Shown piece by piece: positions 8,343 to 16,770 of a DNA stretch of 64,000 bases. A program made the position numbers and the translations under genes. Position 1 is the first letter of the stretch, and the number at the start of each line of letters is the position of its first letter. Source of the stretch: Paenibacillus illinoisensis NBRC 15959 (lineage in GTDB: Bacteria; Bacillota; Bacilli; Paenibacillales; Paenibacillaceae); contig NZ_BIME01000007.1 in assembly GCF_004000925.1 (NCBI RefSeq), positions 62,001 through 126,000 on the forward strand, read 5' to 3'. Under the pieces are notes generated by a model that was not told the origin of the DNA, did no database searches, and saw nothing but the letters and a program-made list of their open reading frames with translations.

Positions 8343-9524
8343 ATGAACATACATGAATTGAAACAAAAGTTTATTGAGAAGTACGGAGAGAGTGAAGCGG
8401 ATCTCCGTGTATTCCATGCTCCTGGACGTGTTAATCTGATCGGGGAACATATCGACTACAATGGCGGGTACGTGCTTCCGGCAGCACTTGAATTCGGTAC
8501 AACACTTGTTATCCGGGAACGGAAGGACGACAAATTGCAGCTGGCTTCCACCAATATGTCCTATGAAGGCGTGCTGGACACATCCTCGATCGGCAAGGAG
8601 AAAACAGGGGAGTGGACAGATTATCCAGTTGGTGTCATGGTTGAACTGCAAGCTAAAGGCGTGAAGGTAACGAAAGGATATGACTTCCTGTACCACGGTG
8701 AAATCCCGAACGGTGCCGGACTCTCCTCTTCGGCTTCGCTGGAGGTGCTTACGGGATACGCGATTCAATCCATGGAAGGTGTATCCGAGATCGATACAGT
8801 ACAGTTGTCGCTTCTGTCCCAAAAAGCAGAAAACGAGTTCGTTGGCGTCAACTGCGGCATTATGGATCAGTTTGCTGTGGCTAACGGAGCAGAAGATCAT
8901 GCCATTCTGCTGATGTGTGATACGCTTGAATATGAGAAAGTACCTTTCCGTACGGGCTCTTATAAGCTGGTCATTGGCAATACGAACAAACGTCGCGGTT
9001 TGGTAGACTCGGCCTATAACGAGCGGCGCTCCCAATGCGAGCAGGCACTTGCCATTTTGAAGGAACAGCTGCCTGCACTTGATTATCTGGCGCAACTGAC
9101 GCCGGAGCAATTTGTAACACTGCAGGATCACATCAAGGATGAGAAGGTAAGACAGCGTGCCGAGCACGTCGTGGAAGAGAATGCACGTGTGCTTGCATCA
9201 GTGGAAGCACTGCGTAATAACGATCTGGAAACGTTCGGCAAGCTGATGAATGCTTCCCATGAATCGCTCCGATATCTGTATGAAGTAAGCTGTGAGGAAT
9301 TGGACGTGATGGTGGAGGAGGCGCAGCGCATTCCAGGCACACTTGGCGCACGCATGACGGGAGCCGGATTCGGTGGATGTACGGTGTCACTGGTACATGA
9401 GGATGATGTAGAACGTTTTGTCCGCGAAGTGGGGGCAGCGTATGAAGCACGTACAAGTCTTAAGGGAGACTTCTATGTGTGCGGAGTAGGCGACGGTGTC
9501 AAAGAATTGAAGGAGGCGAAGTGA
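8343..9524 (+). CDS. galK: Galactokinase
   Basis: A 393-residue GHMP-family kinase that phosphorylates alpha-D-galactose at C1. The galactokinase signature is at the N-terminus (PGRVNLIGEHIDYNGGYVLP, about residues 26-45), followed by the ATP-binding GHMP motif GEIPNGAGLSSSASLEV (about residues 119-135), the catalytic Asp region CGIMDQF, and the C-terminal GHMP motif ARMTGAGFGGCTVSL. The ATG follows GAGGTG. It is the first gene of a tight galK-galE-galT operon whose genes are 1 and 15 bases apart, opposite an AraC regulator. Confidence 0.96.
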   Translation: MNIHELKQKFIEKYGESEADLRVFHAPGRVNLIGEHIDYNGGYVLPAALEFGTTLVIRERKDDKLQLASTNMSYEGVLDTSSIGKEKTGEWTDYPVGVMVELQAKGVKVTKGYDFLYHGEIPNGAGLSSSASLEVLTGYAIQSMEGVSEIDTVQLSLLSQKAENEFVGVNCGIMDQFAVANGAEDHAILLMCDTLEYEKVPFRTGSYKLVIGNTNKRRGLVDSAYNERRSQCEQALAILKEQLPALDYLAQLTPEQFVTLQDHIKDEKVRQRAEHVVEENARVLASVEALRNNDLETFGKLMNASHESLRYLYEVSCEELDVMVEEAQRIPGTLGARMTGAGFGGCTVSLVHEDDVERFVREVGAAYEARTSLKGDFYVCGVGDGVKELKEAK

Positions 9525-9525
9525 A

Positions 9526-10515
9526 ATGGCAATTTTGGTGACAGGTGGAGCAGGATATATTGGTTCGCATACGGTAGCGGCTTTGTTGGAACGCGGCGAG
9601 GAAGTTGTGGTGCTGGATAATTTGCAGACAGGGCATCGGGAAGCATTGCTTGGAGGCAAACTGTATGAAGGAGATCTGCGTGACAAGGCGTTTCTGGCAA
9701 AACTGTTTGCTGAAAACTCCATTGATGCAGTCATTCACTTTGCAGCCAACTCGCTGGTTGGCGAGAGCATGAAGGATCCAGTTAAATATTATGACAATAA
9801 CGTGTTCGGTACGTTATGTCTGCTGGAAGCGATGAATGCAGCCGATGTACGCCGGATCGTATTCTCTTCAACAGCCGCCACATATGGCGAGCCTGAGAAA
9901 GTGCCGATCGAAGAGAGTGACCGAACTGAGCCTACGAACGTGTACGGGGAAACAAAACTGATGATGGAGCGCATGATGTCCTGGTTCGATAAAGTACAGG
10001 AGATTAAATACGTGTCCTTGCGTTACTTCAATGCAGCTGGAGCACATGATAGCGGCAAAATTGGCGAAGACCATCAGCCGGAGAGCCACTTGATCCCGCT
10101 CGTATTGCAAACCGCACTGAAACAACGTCCGCACATTGCCGTGTTTGGCGATGACTACGCTACAGAAGATGGAACGTGTGTCCGCGATTATATTCACGTG
10201 AGTGACTTGGCAGATGCGCATCTGCGCGCGGTAGATTATCTCCGCAAAGGGGAGAACAGCAACGTGTTCAACCTGGGTAATGGTCAAGGCTTCTCGGTTA
10301 AACAGGTTATTGAAACTGCGAAAAAAGTGACTGGACTTGATATCCCGGTTGTACAGGAGCCGCGCCGTGCAGGTGATCCGGCTGTACTGGTAGCCTCTTC
10401 TGCCAAAGCAAGATCCGTACTAGGCTGGAATCCGACATGGACCAATCTGGAAGATGTCATTCAGAGTGCTTGGAGCTGGCACCAATCTCATCCTAACGGC
10501 TACGGAAAAAACTAG
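9526..10515 (+). CDS. galE: UDP-glucose 4-epimerase
   Basis: A 329-residue extended short-chain dehydrogenase that interconverts UDP-galactose and UDP-glucose with tightly bound NAD+. Rossmann motif GGAGYIGSHT (about residues 7-16), DNLQTGH, catalytic Ser in FSSTAATYG and the YxxxK pair in YGETKLMMER (Tyr about 143), plus RYFNAAGAH and YIHVSDLADAH typical of GalE. The start is one base after the galK stop, and its ribosome binding site (GGAGG) lies inside galK, indicating translational coupling. Confidence 0.96.
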   Translation: MAILVTGGAGYIGSHTVAALLERGEEVVVLDNLQTGHREALLGGKLYEGDLRDKAFLAKLFAENSIDAVIHFAANSLVGESMKDPVKYYDNNVFGTLCLLEAMNAADVRRIVFSSTAATYGEPEKVPIEESDRTEPTNVYGETKLMMERMMSWFDKVQEIKYVSLRYFNAAGAHDSGKIGEDHQPESHLIPLVLQTALKQRPHIAVFGDDYATEDGTCVRDYIHVSDLADAHLRAVDYLRKGENSNVFNLGNGQGFSVKQVIETAKKVTGLDIPVVQEPRRAGDPAVLVASSAKARSVLGWNPTWTNLEDVIQSAWSWHQSHPNGYGKN

Positions 10516-10530
10516 GAGGCGAACATCCAT

Positions 10531-12129
10531 ATGTCACAGACCCATAATGCTGCAGGCACCATAGACCGGACACCGGAGCAGCAGGAAGCACTGCATGCCA
10601 TTGAACGTCTGGTTGCATTTGCCTTGCAGAACAAGCTGATTGAAGAAGCGGATCGGGATTACAGCCGCAACCTTCTGCTGGAACAGTTCGGATTTTCCGA
10701 GCCCTACGATGGAGTGCTGAACGAGATTGTACCGGATGGACCGCAATCCTTGCTGGATACGTTGATTGACTATGGTTATGCCATTGGACTCATTCCGGAG
10801 AATACCGATACGTACCGTGATTTGCTGGATGCGAAAATTATGGGTCAACTGATGGCCCGTCCATCCGAGGTGGTTCGCGCGTTCCGCCACACAGAGCAAA
10901 CAGAAGGTATTGAAGCAGCCACATCGAAGTTTTACGAGCTGTCGATTCACTCCAACTACATTCGTATGGACCGAATCTCCAAGAATGTGTATTGGACACA
11001 GGAAACGCCATATGGCGATATGGAAATTACGATTAACCTGTCCAAGCCGGAGAAAAGTCCGAAGGAAATCGCCATGGCCAAACTGCTTCCGCCGCCGGTG
11101 TATCCGAAGTGTCAATTATGTCGGGAAAATGTAGGCTATGCTGGGCGGGTAAACCACCCGGCCCGGCAAAACCTGCGCGTTATTCCGCTGGAATTAAACG
11201 GTGAACCCTGGTTCTTCCAGTACTCGCCATATGTGTACTATAACGAGCATTGCATCATTTTCCATCATGATCATGTGCCTATGAAGCTGACAAAAGATAC
11301 GTTGCGCAGGCTGCTTGCCTTCGTAGGCGAGTATCCGCATTATTTTATTGGTTCCAATGCAGATCTGCCTATCGTGGGAGGTTCGATCCTGACTCACGAC
11401 CACTTCCAAGGCGGACGCCATACATTTGCCATCCAAAATGCGAAACCTGAAGCGGTATTCCGTCATGCGCATGCACCTGGGCTTACCCTGAGTCTGGTAA
11501 AATGGCCAATGTCCGTTCTTCGGCTCGCTTCACATGATCCAGCGGAGCTGCTCGAAGCGGGTAACGCCGTATATGAAGCGTGGAAACTGTACAGTGATCC
11601 TTCCGTTCAGATCCAGGCGTTCAGCGAGGTGGATGGAGAGCAGGTACCTCACAACACCGTAACACCAATTGTTCGTCGCAGTGCGGACGGTGGTTACGAG
11701 ATGGATCTGGTTCTCCGCAACAATCGTACGAATGAAGAGCATCCCGAGGGGATTTTCCACCCGCACCGTGAAATGCATCATTTGAAAAAAGAGAACATCG
11801 GACTTATCGAAGTCATGGGGCTTGCGATCCTTCCAGGGCGATTAAAAGAAGAATTGGACGGAATCGCCGATATTCTCGCAGGGGACACTCAGCTTGCGGA
11901 AGCTGCCCAGGCATCTGACCATGTTTTGAACCAGCATCTTCGCTGGGCGGAAGAACTGAAAGAACGTTTCGGTTCCAACCTGGACAAGGAACAGGCCGTT
12001 GCTCTGATTCAGCAGGAAGTAGGCCTGAAGTTTTCCGAGATTTTGGAGCATGCCGGAGTTTACAAATATGATGAAGCCGGACGTCAGGCTTTCCGTCGAT
12101 TTGTAGAAAGCATGGGATATACCGAATAA
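10531..12129 (+). CDS. galT: Galactose-1-phosphate uridylyltransferase (Firmicute GalT type)
   Basis: A 532-residue uridylyltransferase of the long Gram-positive GalT type, which lacks the short HPH motif of the E. coli enzyme. Visible: an N-terminal helical region, CxxC-like KCQLCRENVGYAGR (about residues 192-205), RVIPLELNGEPWFFQYSPY, and a second histidine-rich core SILTHDHFQGGRH (about residues 286-298). It exchanges UMP between UDP-glucose and galactose 1-phosphate, closing the Leloir pathway with galK and galE. The ATG follows AGGAGGCG. A strong terminator follows. Confidence 0.94.
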   Translation: MSQTHNAAGTIDRTPEQQEALHAIERLVAFALQNKLIEEADRDYSRNLLLEQFGFSEPYDGVLNEIVPDGPQSLLDTLIDYGYAIGLIPENTDTYRDLLDAKIMGQLMARPSEVVRAFRHTEQTEGIEAATSKFYELSIHSNYIRMDRISKNVYWTQETPYGDMEITINLSKPEKSPKEIAMAKLLPPPVYPKCQLCRENVGYAGRVNHPARQNLRVIPLELNGEPWFFQYSPYVYYNEHCIIFHHDHVPMKLTKDTLRRLLAFVGEYPHYFIGSNADLPIVGGSILTHDHFQGGRHTFAIQNAKPEAVFRHAHAPGLTLSLVKWPMSVLRLASHDPAELLEAGNAVYEAWKLYSDPSVQIQAFSEVDGEQVPHNTVTPIVRRSADGGYEMDLVLRNNRTNEEHPEGIFHPHREMHHLKKENIGLIEVMGLAILPGRLKEELDGIADILAGDTQLAEAAQASDHVLNQHLRWAEELKERFGSNLDKEQAVALIQQEVGLKFSEILEHAGVYKYDEAGRQAFRRFVESMGYTE

Positions 12130-12175
12130 GTACAAATGGGCAGTAATATTATGCTATGAATAAACAATTTACAAA

Positions 12176-12210
12176 GGATAGGTGAGCAGCAATGCTCATC
12201 TATCTTTTTT
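12176..12210 (+). terminator. Terminator of the gal operon
   Basis: GATAGGTGAGCA and TGCTCATCTATC form a 12-bp stem with a 4-base loop followed by six T residues. Confidence 0.9.
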
Positions 12211-12344
12211 CAATACAATGAATCAATCATCTTGCAATTTTACTTGTGTATGTGGCTCGATGGTTATTAGCGATCATGTATCTAAAGTATTCTTCCATCA
12301 TGAGCAATAAACACAGGGCCATGGCAGAGGAGCATGGTTCATTG

Positions 12345-12366
12345 TATAATATGAGAATGATTATCA
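12345..12366 (+). promoter_or_regulatory. -10 element followed by a Fur-type box
   Basis: TATAAT (12345-12350) is followed at once by TGAGAATGATTATCA (12352-12366), which matches the Bacillus Fur 7-1-7 consensus TGATAATNATTATCA at all but one specified position. The box would cover the transcription start, a repressing position. The -35 is poor. The box lies about 45 bases before the PPOX gene. Confidence 0.7.
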
Positions 12367-12410
12367 TAGCTTGATCAAATATTTGAAGTTTAGGAAACGG
12401 GGACGAATAA

Positions 12411-12998
12411 ATGGAAAAGAAGCCACTGAACATACCGCTAATCACCGACGCAGAAGAATTGCAAACCATGGTGGGTGAGCCTCATGAGCACGTGAGAAAC
12501 AAAGCGATATCGTTTGTGGACTCCCATGTTGAACATTTTTTATCCATGTCACCCCTATTTTTTCTGTCCAGTTCGGATGGGGATGGTAGAAGTGATGCAT
12601 CCCCCAGGGGAGACGAAGCAGGCTTCGTGAAGGTTCTTGATCCGCATCGTCTGGTATATCCTGAACGTCCAGGCAATCGCCGTATTGACTCGCTGTTAAA
12701 CATCCTAACCCATCCTGGGGTGGGTATGCTCTTCCTCATTCCTGGCATGAACGAAGTATTACGCATCAATGGAACAGCTTCTATTACGAAGGATGAGGAG
12801 TTTATCAATAGTATGGGCTGGACGGGAAAAACGATCGGGGCAGCGGTTATTGTAGACGTGAATGAATGCTTTATCCATTGCCCAAGAGCATTCAAGCAGT
12901 CGGGGTTGTGGTCTTCCGAGACTTGGGTGGATAAGGAAAATTTGCCCTCGACCATGGATATGTTCCGTGCCCATCTGCAAATCAACGGCTTGTTATAA
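12411..12998 (+). CDS. Pyridoxamine 5'-phosphate oxidase-like flavoprotein (MSMEG_1061-type)
   Basis: A 195-residue split-barrel protein of the PPOX superfamily. It has the pattern of the MSMEG_1061 group: LSMSPLFFLSSSDGDGRSDASPRGDEAGFVKV (about residues 47-76), then PGNRRIDSLLNIL, VGMLFLIPGMNEVLRINGTASI and a C-terminal IHCPRAFKQSGLW segment. Such proteins bind FMN or a related cofactor; most have no proven substrate. The ATG at 12411 has a weak upstream site (GAAACGGGGACG). A near-perfect Fur box precedes it, so it may serve in iron-limited metabolism, perhaps flavin-dependent reduction or haem handling. That role is inference. Its transcript is separate from gal and from the alcohol dehydrogenase. 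Confidence 0.8.
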   Translation: MEKKPLNIPLITDAEELQTMVGEPHEHVRNKAISFVDSHVEHFLSMSPLFFLSSSDGDGRSDASPRGDEAGFVKVLDPHRLVYPERPGNRRIDSLLNILTHPGVGMLFLIPGMNEVLRINGTASITKDEEFINSMGWTGKTIGAAVIVDVNECFIHCPRAFKQSGLWSSETWVDKENLPSTMDMFRAHLQINGLL

Positions 12999-13014
12999 GT
13001 GAGTGACTATGGAT

Positions 13015-13043
13015 TTGTTTTTATAAAATCAGGGTACTATAAT
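13015..13043 (+). promoter_or_regulatory. Promoter of the iron alcohol dehydrogenase gene
   Basis: TTGTTT (13015-13020), 17-bp spacer and perfect TATAAT (13038-13043), 46 bases before the ATG. Confidence 0.65.
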
Positions 13044-13072
13044 TGGAGTTGCACAAACATTCTAACTCCAAT
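13042..13072. promoter_or_regulatory. Inverted repeat overlapping transcription start, candidate operator
   Basis: ATTGGAGTT (13042-13050) and AACTCCAAT (13064-13072) are a perfect 9-bp inverted repeat with a 13-base spacer. It begins in the -10 box and ends just before the ribosome binding site GGAGG, so it could be a repressor operator or an RNA hairpin that masks translation initiation. Confidence 0.55.
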
Positions 13073-13088
13073 GGAGGCGACATAGATT

Positions 13089-14252
13089 ATGAGATCTTTT
13101 CAATTTTATAACCCTACCCGTCTGATCTTCGGTAAAGGACAACTGGAAGCGTTGAAAACCGAAGTACCGAAGTACGGCAAACGGGTATTGCTTGTATATG
13201 GGGGCGGCAGCATTAAACGTAGTGGTCTGTATGATCAAGTGATCGGATTGCTTAAGGAAATTGGAGCAGAAGTTACAGAACTGGCGGGCGTGGAACCGAA
13301 CCCGCGTCTTTCGACTGTCCATAAGGGAGTTGACATCTGTAAAACTCAGAACATTGAGCTGATTCTCGCCGTAGGTGGCGGTAGTGTGCTTGACTGTGCC
13401 AAAGCAATTGCCGTAGGTGCGAAATACGATGGCGATATGTGGGATTTTGCTCAGCGTAAAGCGGTTGCTCAGGACGCACTTCCACTTGGTACTGTACTAA
13501 CGATGGCAGCAACAGGCTCCGAAATGAACTCCGGTTCCGTTATTACGAATCAGGATACACAGGAAAAATTGGGCTGGGGCAGTGCGTATTCATTCCCTGC
13601 GTTCTCCATCCTTGACCCGGTTAATACATATACCGTGCCTTTGGATCAGACGGTATACGGCATGGTCGACATGATGTCTCACGTATTGGAGCATTATTTC
13701 CATCTGGATGAGAATACGCCAGTACAACTTGGATTTTGTGAAACGATTCTGCGTACGGTTATGGATGCAGCACCTCGTTTGGTAGAGGATCTGGAAAACT
13801 ATGAGCTGCGCGAAACCATTCTATACTGCGGTACGATGGCATTGAACGGCGTATTGAACATGGGACTAGCAGGTGACTGGGCAACCCATAATATCGAACA
13901 TGCAGTATCTGCAGTGTATGACATCCCGCACGGCGGGGGCCTTGCTATTCTGTTCCCGAACTGGATGAAACACAACCTGGACGTAAACGTGGATCGTTTC
14001 AAACGATTGGCGATTAATGTCTTTGAAGTCAATCCGGAAGGCAAATCGGACCAACAGGTAGCCGAGGAAGGCATCGAAGCTTTGCGCAAATTCTGGACGT
14101 CTATTGGTGCACCTAGTCGTCTTGCTGACTATGACATTGACGACAGCCAGATTGATGTCATGGCTGACAAGGCGATGCTGTTTGGCCCATTTGGTAACTT
14201 CAAGAAGCTGCAGCGTGAGGATGTTGTATCCATTTACAAGGCATCTCTGTAA
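13089..14252 (+). CDS. Iron-containing alcohol dehydrogenase (YugJ/BdhA/YqhD-like)
   Basis: A 387-residue group III alcohol dehydrogenase that would reduce aldehydes with NAD(P)H, e.g. butyraldehyde or other short aldehydes. Visible: [12 protein letters not shown] at the N-terminus, [14 protein letters not shown], the nucleotide loop [14 protein letters not shown] (about residues 97-110), [10 protein letters not shown], and metal-binding positions in [13 protein letters not shown] and [23 protein letters not shown]. Length and motifs match Bacillus YugJ/YugK. The ATG follows GGAGGCGAC. It is a single-gene unit between a good promoter with an inverted repeat and a strong terminator. Confidence 0.9.
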   Translation: MRSFQFYNPTRLIFGKGQLEALKTEVPKYGKRVLLVYGGGSIKRSGLYDQVIGLLKEIGAEVTELAGVEPNPRLSTVHKGVDICKTQNIELILAVGGGSVLDCAKAIAVGAKYDGDMWDFAQRKAVAQDALPLGTVLTMAATGSEMNSGSVITNQDTQEKLGWGSAYSFPAFSILDPVNTYTVPLDQTVYGMVDMMSHVLEHYFHLDENTPVQLGFCETILRTVMDAAPRLVEDLENYELRETILYCGTMALNGVLNMGLAGDWATHNIEHAVSAVYDIPHGGGLAILFPNWMKHNLDVNVDRFKRLAINVFEVNPEGKSDQQVAEEGIEALRKFWTSIGAPSRLADYDIDDSQIDVMADKAMLFGPFGNFKKLQREDVVSIYKASL

Positions 14253-14274
14253 TAAAGGGCATTCAATTATTAAT

Positions 14275-14317
14275 AAAGACCGCAAATCTCCACAATATGG
14301 AGAATTGCGGTCTTTTT
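14275..14317 (+). terminator. Terminator after the iron alcohol dehydrogenase gene
   Basis: AAAGACCGCAA and TTGCGGTCTTT pair around an inner TCTCCA/TGGAGA stem, followed by T residues. Confidence 0.9.
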
Positions 14318-14377
14318 GCGTGAAATACCATGCAGAATAACCATTATCGGGTCTTGAATACAAATGAGGAAAGATTT

Positions 14378-14403
14378 TGAAACTTTAAGCCGATTACTAC
14401 GTA
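14378..14403 (+). promoter_or_regulatory. SigW-type ECF promoter of nfeD2-floT
   Basis: TGAAAC (14378-14383), exactly 16 bases, then CGTA (14400-14403): the SigW promoter consensus of Bacillus. The homologous yuaF-floT operon of B. subtilis is a known SigW target, so sequence and context agree. Confidence 0.85.
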
Positions 14404-14466
14404 TTTATTTACATGAGGAATGCCCAGTGGGTTAGGAGTTTCGGCAGAAGAGAGGAGGAACGGGGA

Positions 14467-15003
14467 ATGGAGTCCATCTATTGGGGGTGTCTAATCGGAG
14501 GAGCCATTTTTGCGGTCGTCAGCCTGGTGCTGGGTGATTTGATTGACGGATTGCTGGATGGAGCCTTTGAACTGCCAGGCATTGATTTTCTCAAACCTGT
14601 TGTACTTGCTGGTTCTATCACAGCGTTTGGCGGAGCTGGAATCATGTTGACGCGTTATAGTTCCGTAGGTGCAATTGCGGGTCTTATCTTATCCCTGCTT
14701 ATAGGTATTGCTGCTGCCATGCTGGTATTCTTTGCTTATATCAAACCGATGCGGAACAGTGAGGTTTCCATTGCATTTTCCATGAAAGAGCTATCCGGGA
14801 AAATCGGAGAAATTACGATTCCAATACCTGAAAGGGGTTTCGGTGAGGTCATGATCCGTGTTGCTTCCGGTAACACGATTCATACCGCATCCAGCTTCGA
14901 ACATCGCCCTATTGCTGCGGGTGCGCGTGTAGTGGTAGTGGACATAACAGAAGGTGTGCTTCGTGTGGCGGAATGGGATGAAGATGTACTTAAAGACGTT
15001 TGA
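14467..15003 (+). CDS. NfeD-family membrane protein (YuaF/NfeD2-like)
   Basis: A 178-residue protein with about three hydrophobic helices at the N-terminal half (LIGGAIFAVVSLVLG; a Gly-rich second helix; LILSLLIGIAAAMLVFFAYI) and a C-terminal OB-fold-like soluble domain (about residues 100-178; the GEITIPIPERGFGEVMIR and GARVVVVDITEGVLRVA pattern is typical). NfeD proteins pair with flotillins and organise membrane microdomains. The start at 14467 is chosen because AGGAGG (14453-14458) lies 8 bases upstream; the ATG 54 bases earlier has no site. It is cotranscribed with floT from a SigW-type promoter. Confidence 0.88.
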   Translation: MESIYWGCLIGGAIFAVVSLVLGDLIDGLLDGAFELPGIDFLKPVVLAGSITAFGGAGIMLTRYSSVGAIAGLILSLLIGIAAAMLVFFAYIKPMRNSEVSIAFSMKELSGKIGEITIPIPERGFGEVMIRVASGNTIHTASSFEHRPIAAGARVVVVDITEGVLRVAEWDEDVLKDV

Positions 15004-15056
15004 GTAGAACGAGAGAAGTTGTATTGTCATCATTGTAATAAGGGGAGAGATGTGGA

Positions 15057-16604
15057 ATGGAAGTTAATATGGATGTGTTGTTGATTCCTGCAATTGTTGT
15101 AGGTGTCATTCTGATTCTTGGTTTGGCCTTCTGGGCGAGATATAAGACGGTTGGACCAGATGAAGCGATGATCGTTACGGGTTCATTCCTGGGTAATAAA
15201 AATATTTCCGAAGATGAGTCCGGTCGCAAAATTAAAATCGTACGTGGCGGTGGTGCCTTCATCTGGCCTGTGTTCCAGCAGTCCGAATTTATCTCACTGT
15301 TGTCTCACAAGCTGGACGTATCCACGCCAGAAGTGTATACGGAACAAGGGGTTCCGGTTATTGCAGATGGTGTCGCGATTATCAAAGTTGGTAGTGCTGT
15401 GGAAGATGTAGCAACAGCAGCTGAACAATTCATCGGTAAACCTGTTGAAGCTTTACGAGGCGAAGCACAGGAAGTTCTGGAAGGGCATTTGCGGGCCATT
15501 CTCGGAACTATGACTGTGGAGGAAGTTTACCGGAATCGGGATCGGTTCGCACAAGAGGTTCAGGGTGTGGCTGCAAGGGATCTGAAGAAGATGGGTCTGC
15601 AGATCGTATCCTTTACCATCAAGGATGTTCGTGACAAACAAGGATATCTGGACGCCCTCGGTAAGCCGAGAATTGCTGCCGTGAAACGGGATGCCGAGAT
15701 TGCGGAAGCCGAAGCAATGAGAGATGCACGTATTCAAAAAGCGAATGCAGAAGAGCAAGGACAAAAGGCTGAATTGCTCCGCGATACCAATATCGCCGAA
15801 GCAGCCAAAGAGAAGGAATTGAAAGTGGCAGCGTTTAAGCGGGATCAGGATACGGCAAAAGCCGAAGCGGACCAGGCGTATCATATTCAAGAAGCCCGTG
15901 CGAAACAAACGGTTGTAGAAGAGCAGATGAAAGTCGAACTCGTGCGTAAAGAACGTGAGATTGACCTCAAGGAAAAAGAAATTACAGTACGTGAGAAGCA
16001 GTATGACGCCGAAGTGAAGAAAAAAGCGGAAGCGGATCGTTATGCTGTCGAGCAGGCGGCCGAAGCGGACAAAGCAAAAAGAATGCGTGAGGCCGATGCA
16101 GTGCAGTACTCTATCGAGACCCAAGCCAAGGCAACAGCAGAACAAAAACGGCTTGAAGGTCAGGCGATGGCAGATGCAGAACGGGCCAAGGGTACTGCGG
16201 ATGCAGAAGTCATTCGTCTGCGCGGTCTGGCGGAAGCCGAAGCGAAGGAAAAATTGGCTGAAGCGTTCCAGAAATTTGGCGAGGCTGCAGTACTCGATAT
16301 CATCGTCAAAATGCTGCCTGAGCTTGCTGGTAAAATTGCAGAGCCGATCTCATCCATTGATAAATTAACTGTGGTAGATACAGGTAAGGGTGAGGGTGCA
16401 GCACGTGTAAGTAACTATGTGACCGAACTGATGTCTACAGCTCCTGAGATGCTGAAAAGCGTATCGGGCATTGATGTAGAGCAGTTGATCAAAGGTTTGA
16501 CCAAGTCCAAAACGCCTGCACCTGTTGCTGTTCAGCAAAGCGAAACTGTAAACACTCCATCTGTGATCGACAAGATTGTGGAGAGAGCTGGAGCAGAGGA
16601 TTAG
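15057..16604 (+). CDS. floT: Flotillin
   Basis: A 515-residue flotillin: an N-terminal membrane hairpin (VLLIPAIVVGVILILGLAFWARY, about residues 7-29), a SPFH/band-7 domain (about residues 35-205, with RGGGAFIWP, LEGHLRAILGTMTVEEVYRNRDRF and KMGLQIVSFTIKDV), then a long Glu/Ala/Lys-rich coiled coil (about residues 210-400) rich in EA repeats, and a C-terminal oligomerisation region. Flotillins scaffold functional membrane microdomains and influence membrane fluidity and cell-wall stress responses. The length equals B. subtilis FloT (YuaG). It follows nfeD2 by 53 bases. A hairpin terminator follows. Confidence 0.94.
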   Translation: MEVNMDVLLIPAIVVGVILILGLAFWARYKTVGPDEAMIVTGSFLGNKNISEDESGRKIKIVRGGGAFIWPVFQQSEFISLLSHKLDVSTPEVYTEQGVPVIADGVAIIKVGSAVEDVATAAEQFIGKPVEALRGEAQEVLEGHLRAILGTMTVEEVYRNRDRFAQEVQGVAARDLKKMGLQIVSFTIKDVRDKQGYLDALGKPRIAAVKRDAEIAEAEAMRDARIQKANAEEQGQKAELLRDTNIAEAAKEKELKVAAFKRDQDTAKAEADQAYHIQEARAKQTVVEEQMKVELVRKEREIDLKEKEITVREKQYDAEVKKKAEADRYAVEQAAEADKAKRMREADAVQYSIETQAKATAEQKRLEGQAMADAERAKGTADAEVIRLRGLAEAEAKEKLAEAFQKFGEAAVLDIIVKMLPELAGKIAEPISSIDKLTVVDTGKGEGAARVSNYVTELMSTAPEMLKSVSGIDVEQLIKGLTKSKTPAPVAVQQSETVNTPSVIDKIVERAGAED

Positions 16605-16670
16605 GACTACGTGTGAACGATACGTGAAGCTCTATTGACCTTAACGTGATTTTTTGTTACTTTTTAAGCG

Positions 16671-16708
16671 AGACGTTCGGCGCGGTTTGCCCGCACCGGA
16701 CGTCTTTT
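16671..16708 (+). terminator. Terminator of nfeD2-floT
   Basis: AGACGT-TCGG-CGCGG pairs with CCGC-CCG-ACGTCT around a short loop, followed by TTTT. It lies between floT and glcT. Confidence 0.8.
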
Positions 16709-16770
16709 CGTTCATTACGAGGATTGTGAGGAATCACATTCCAGATGGTATGAAAAAAGAGGTGCAAACA

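Noticed and set aside
8274-9167. Minus-strand ORF (297 codons) opposite galK
   Set aside because: A shadow of galK with low-complexity composition and no plausible start region.
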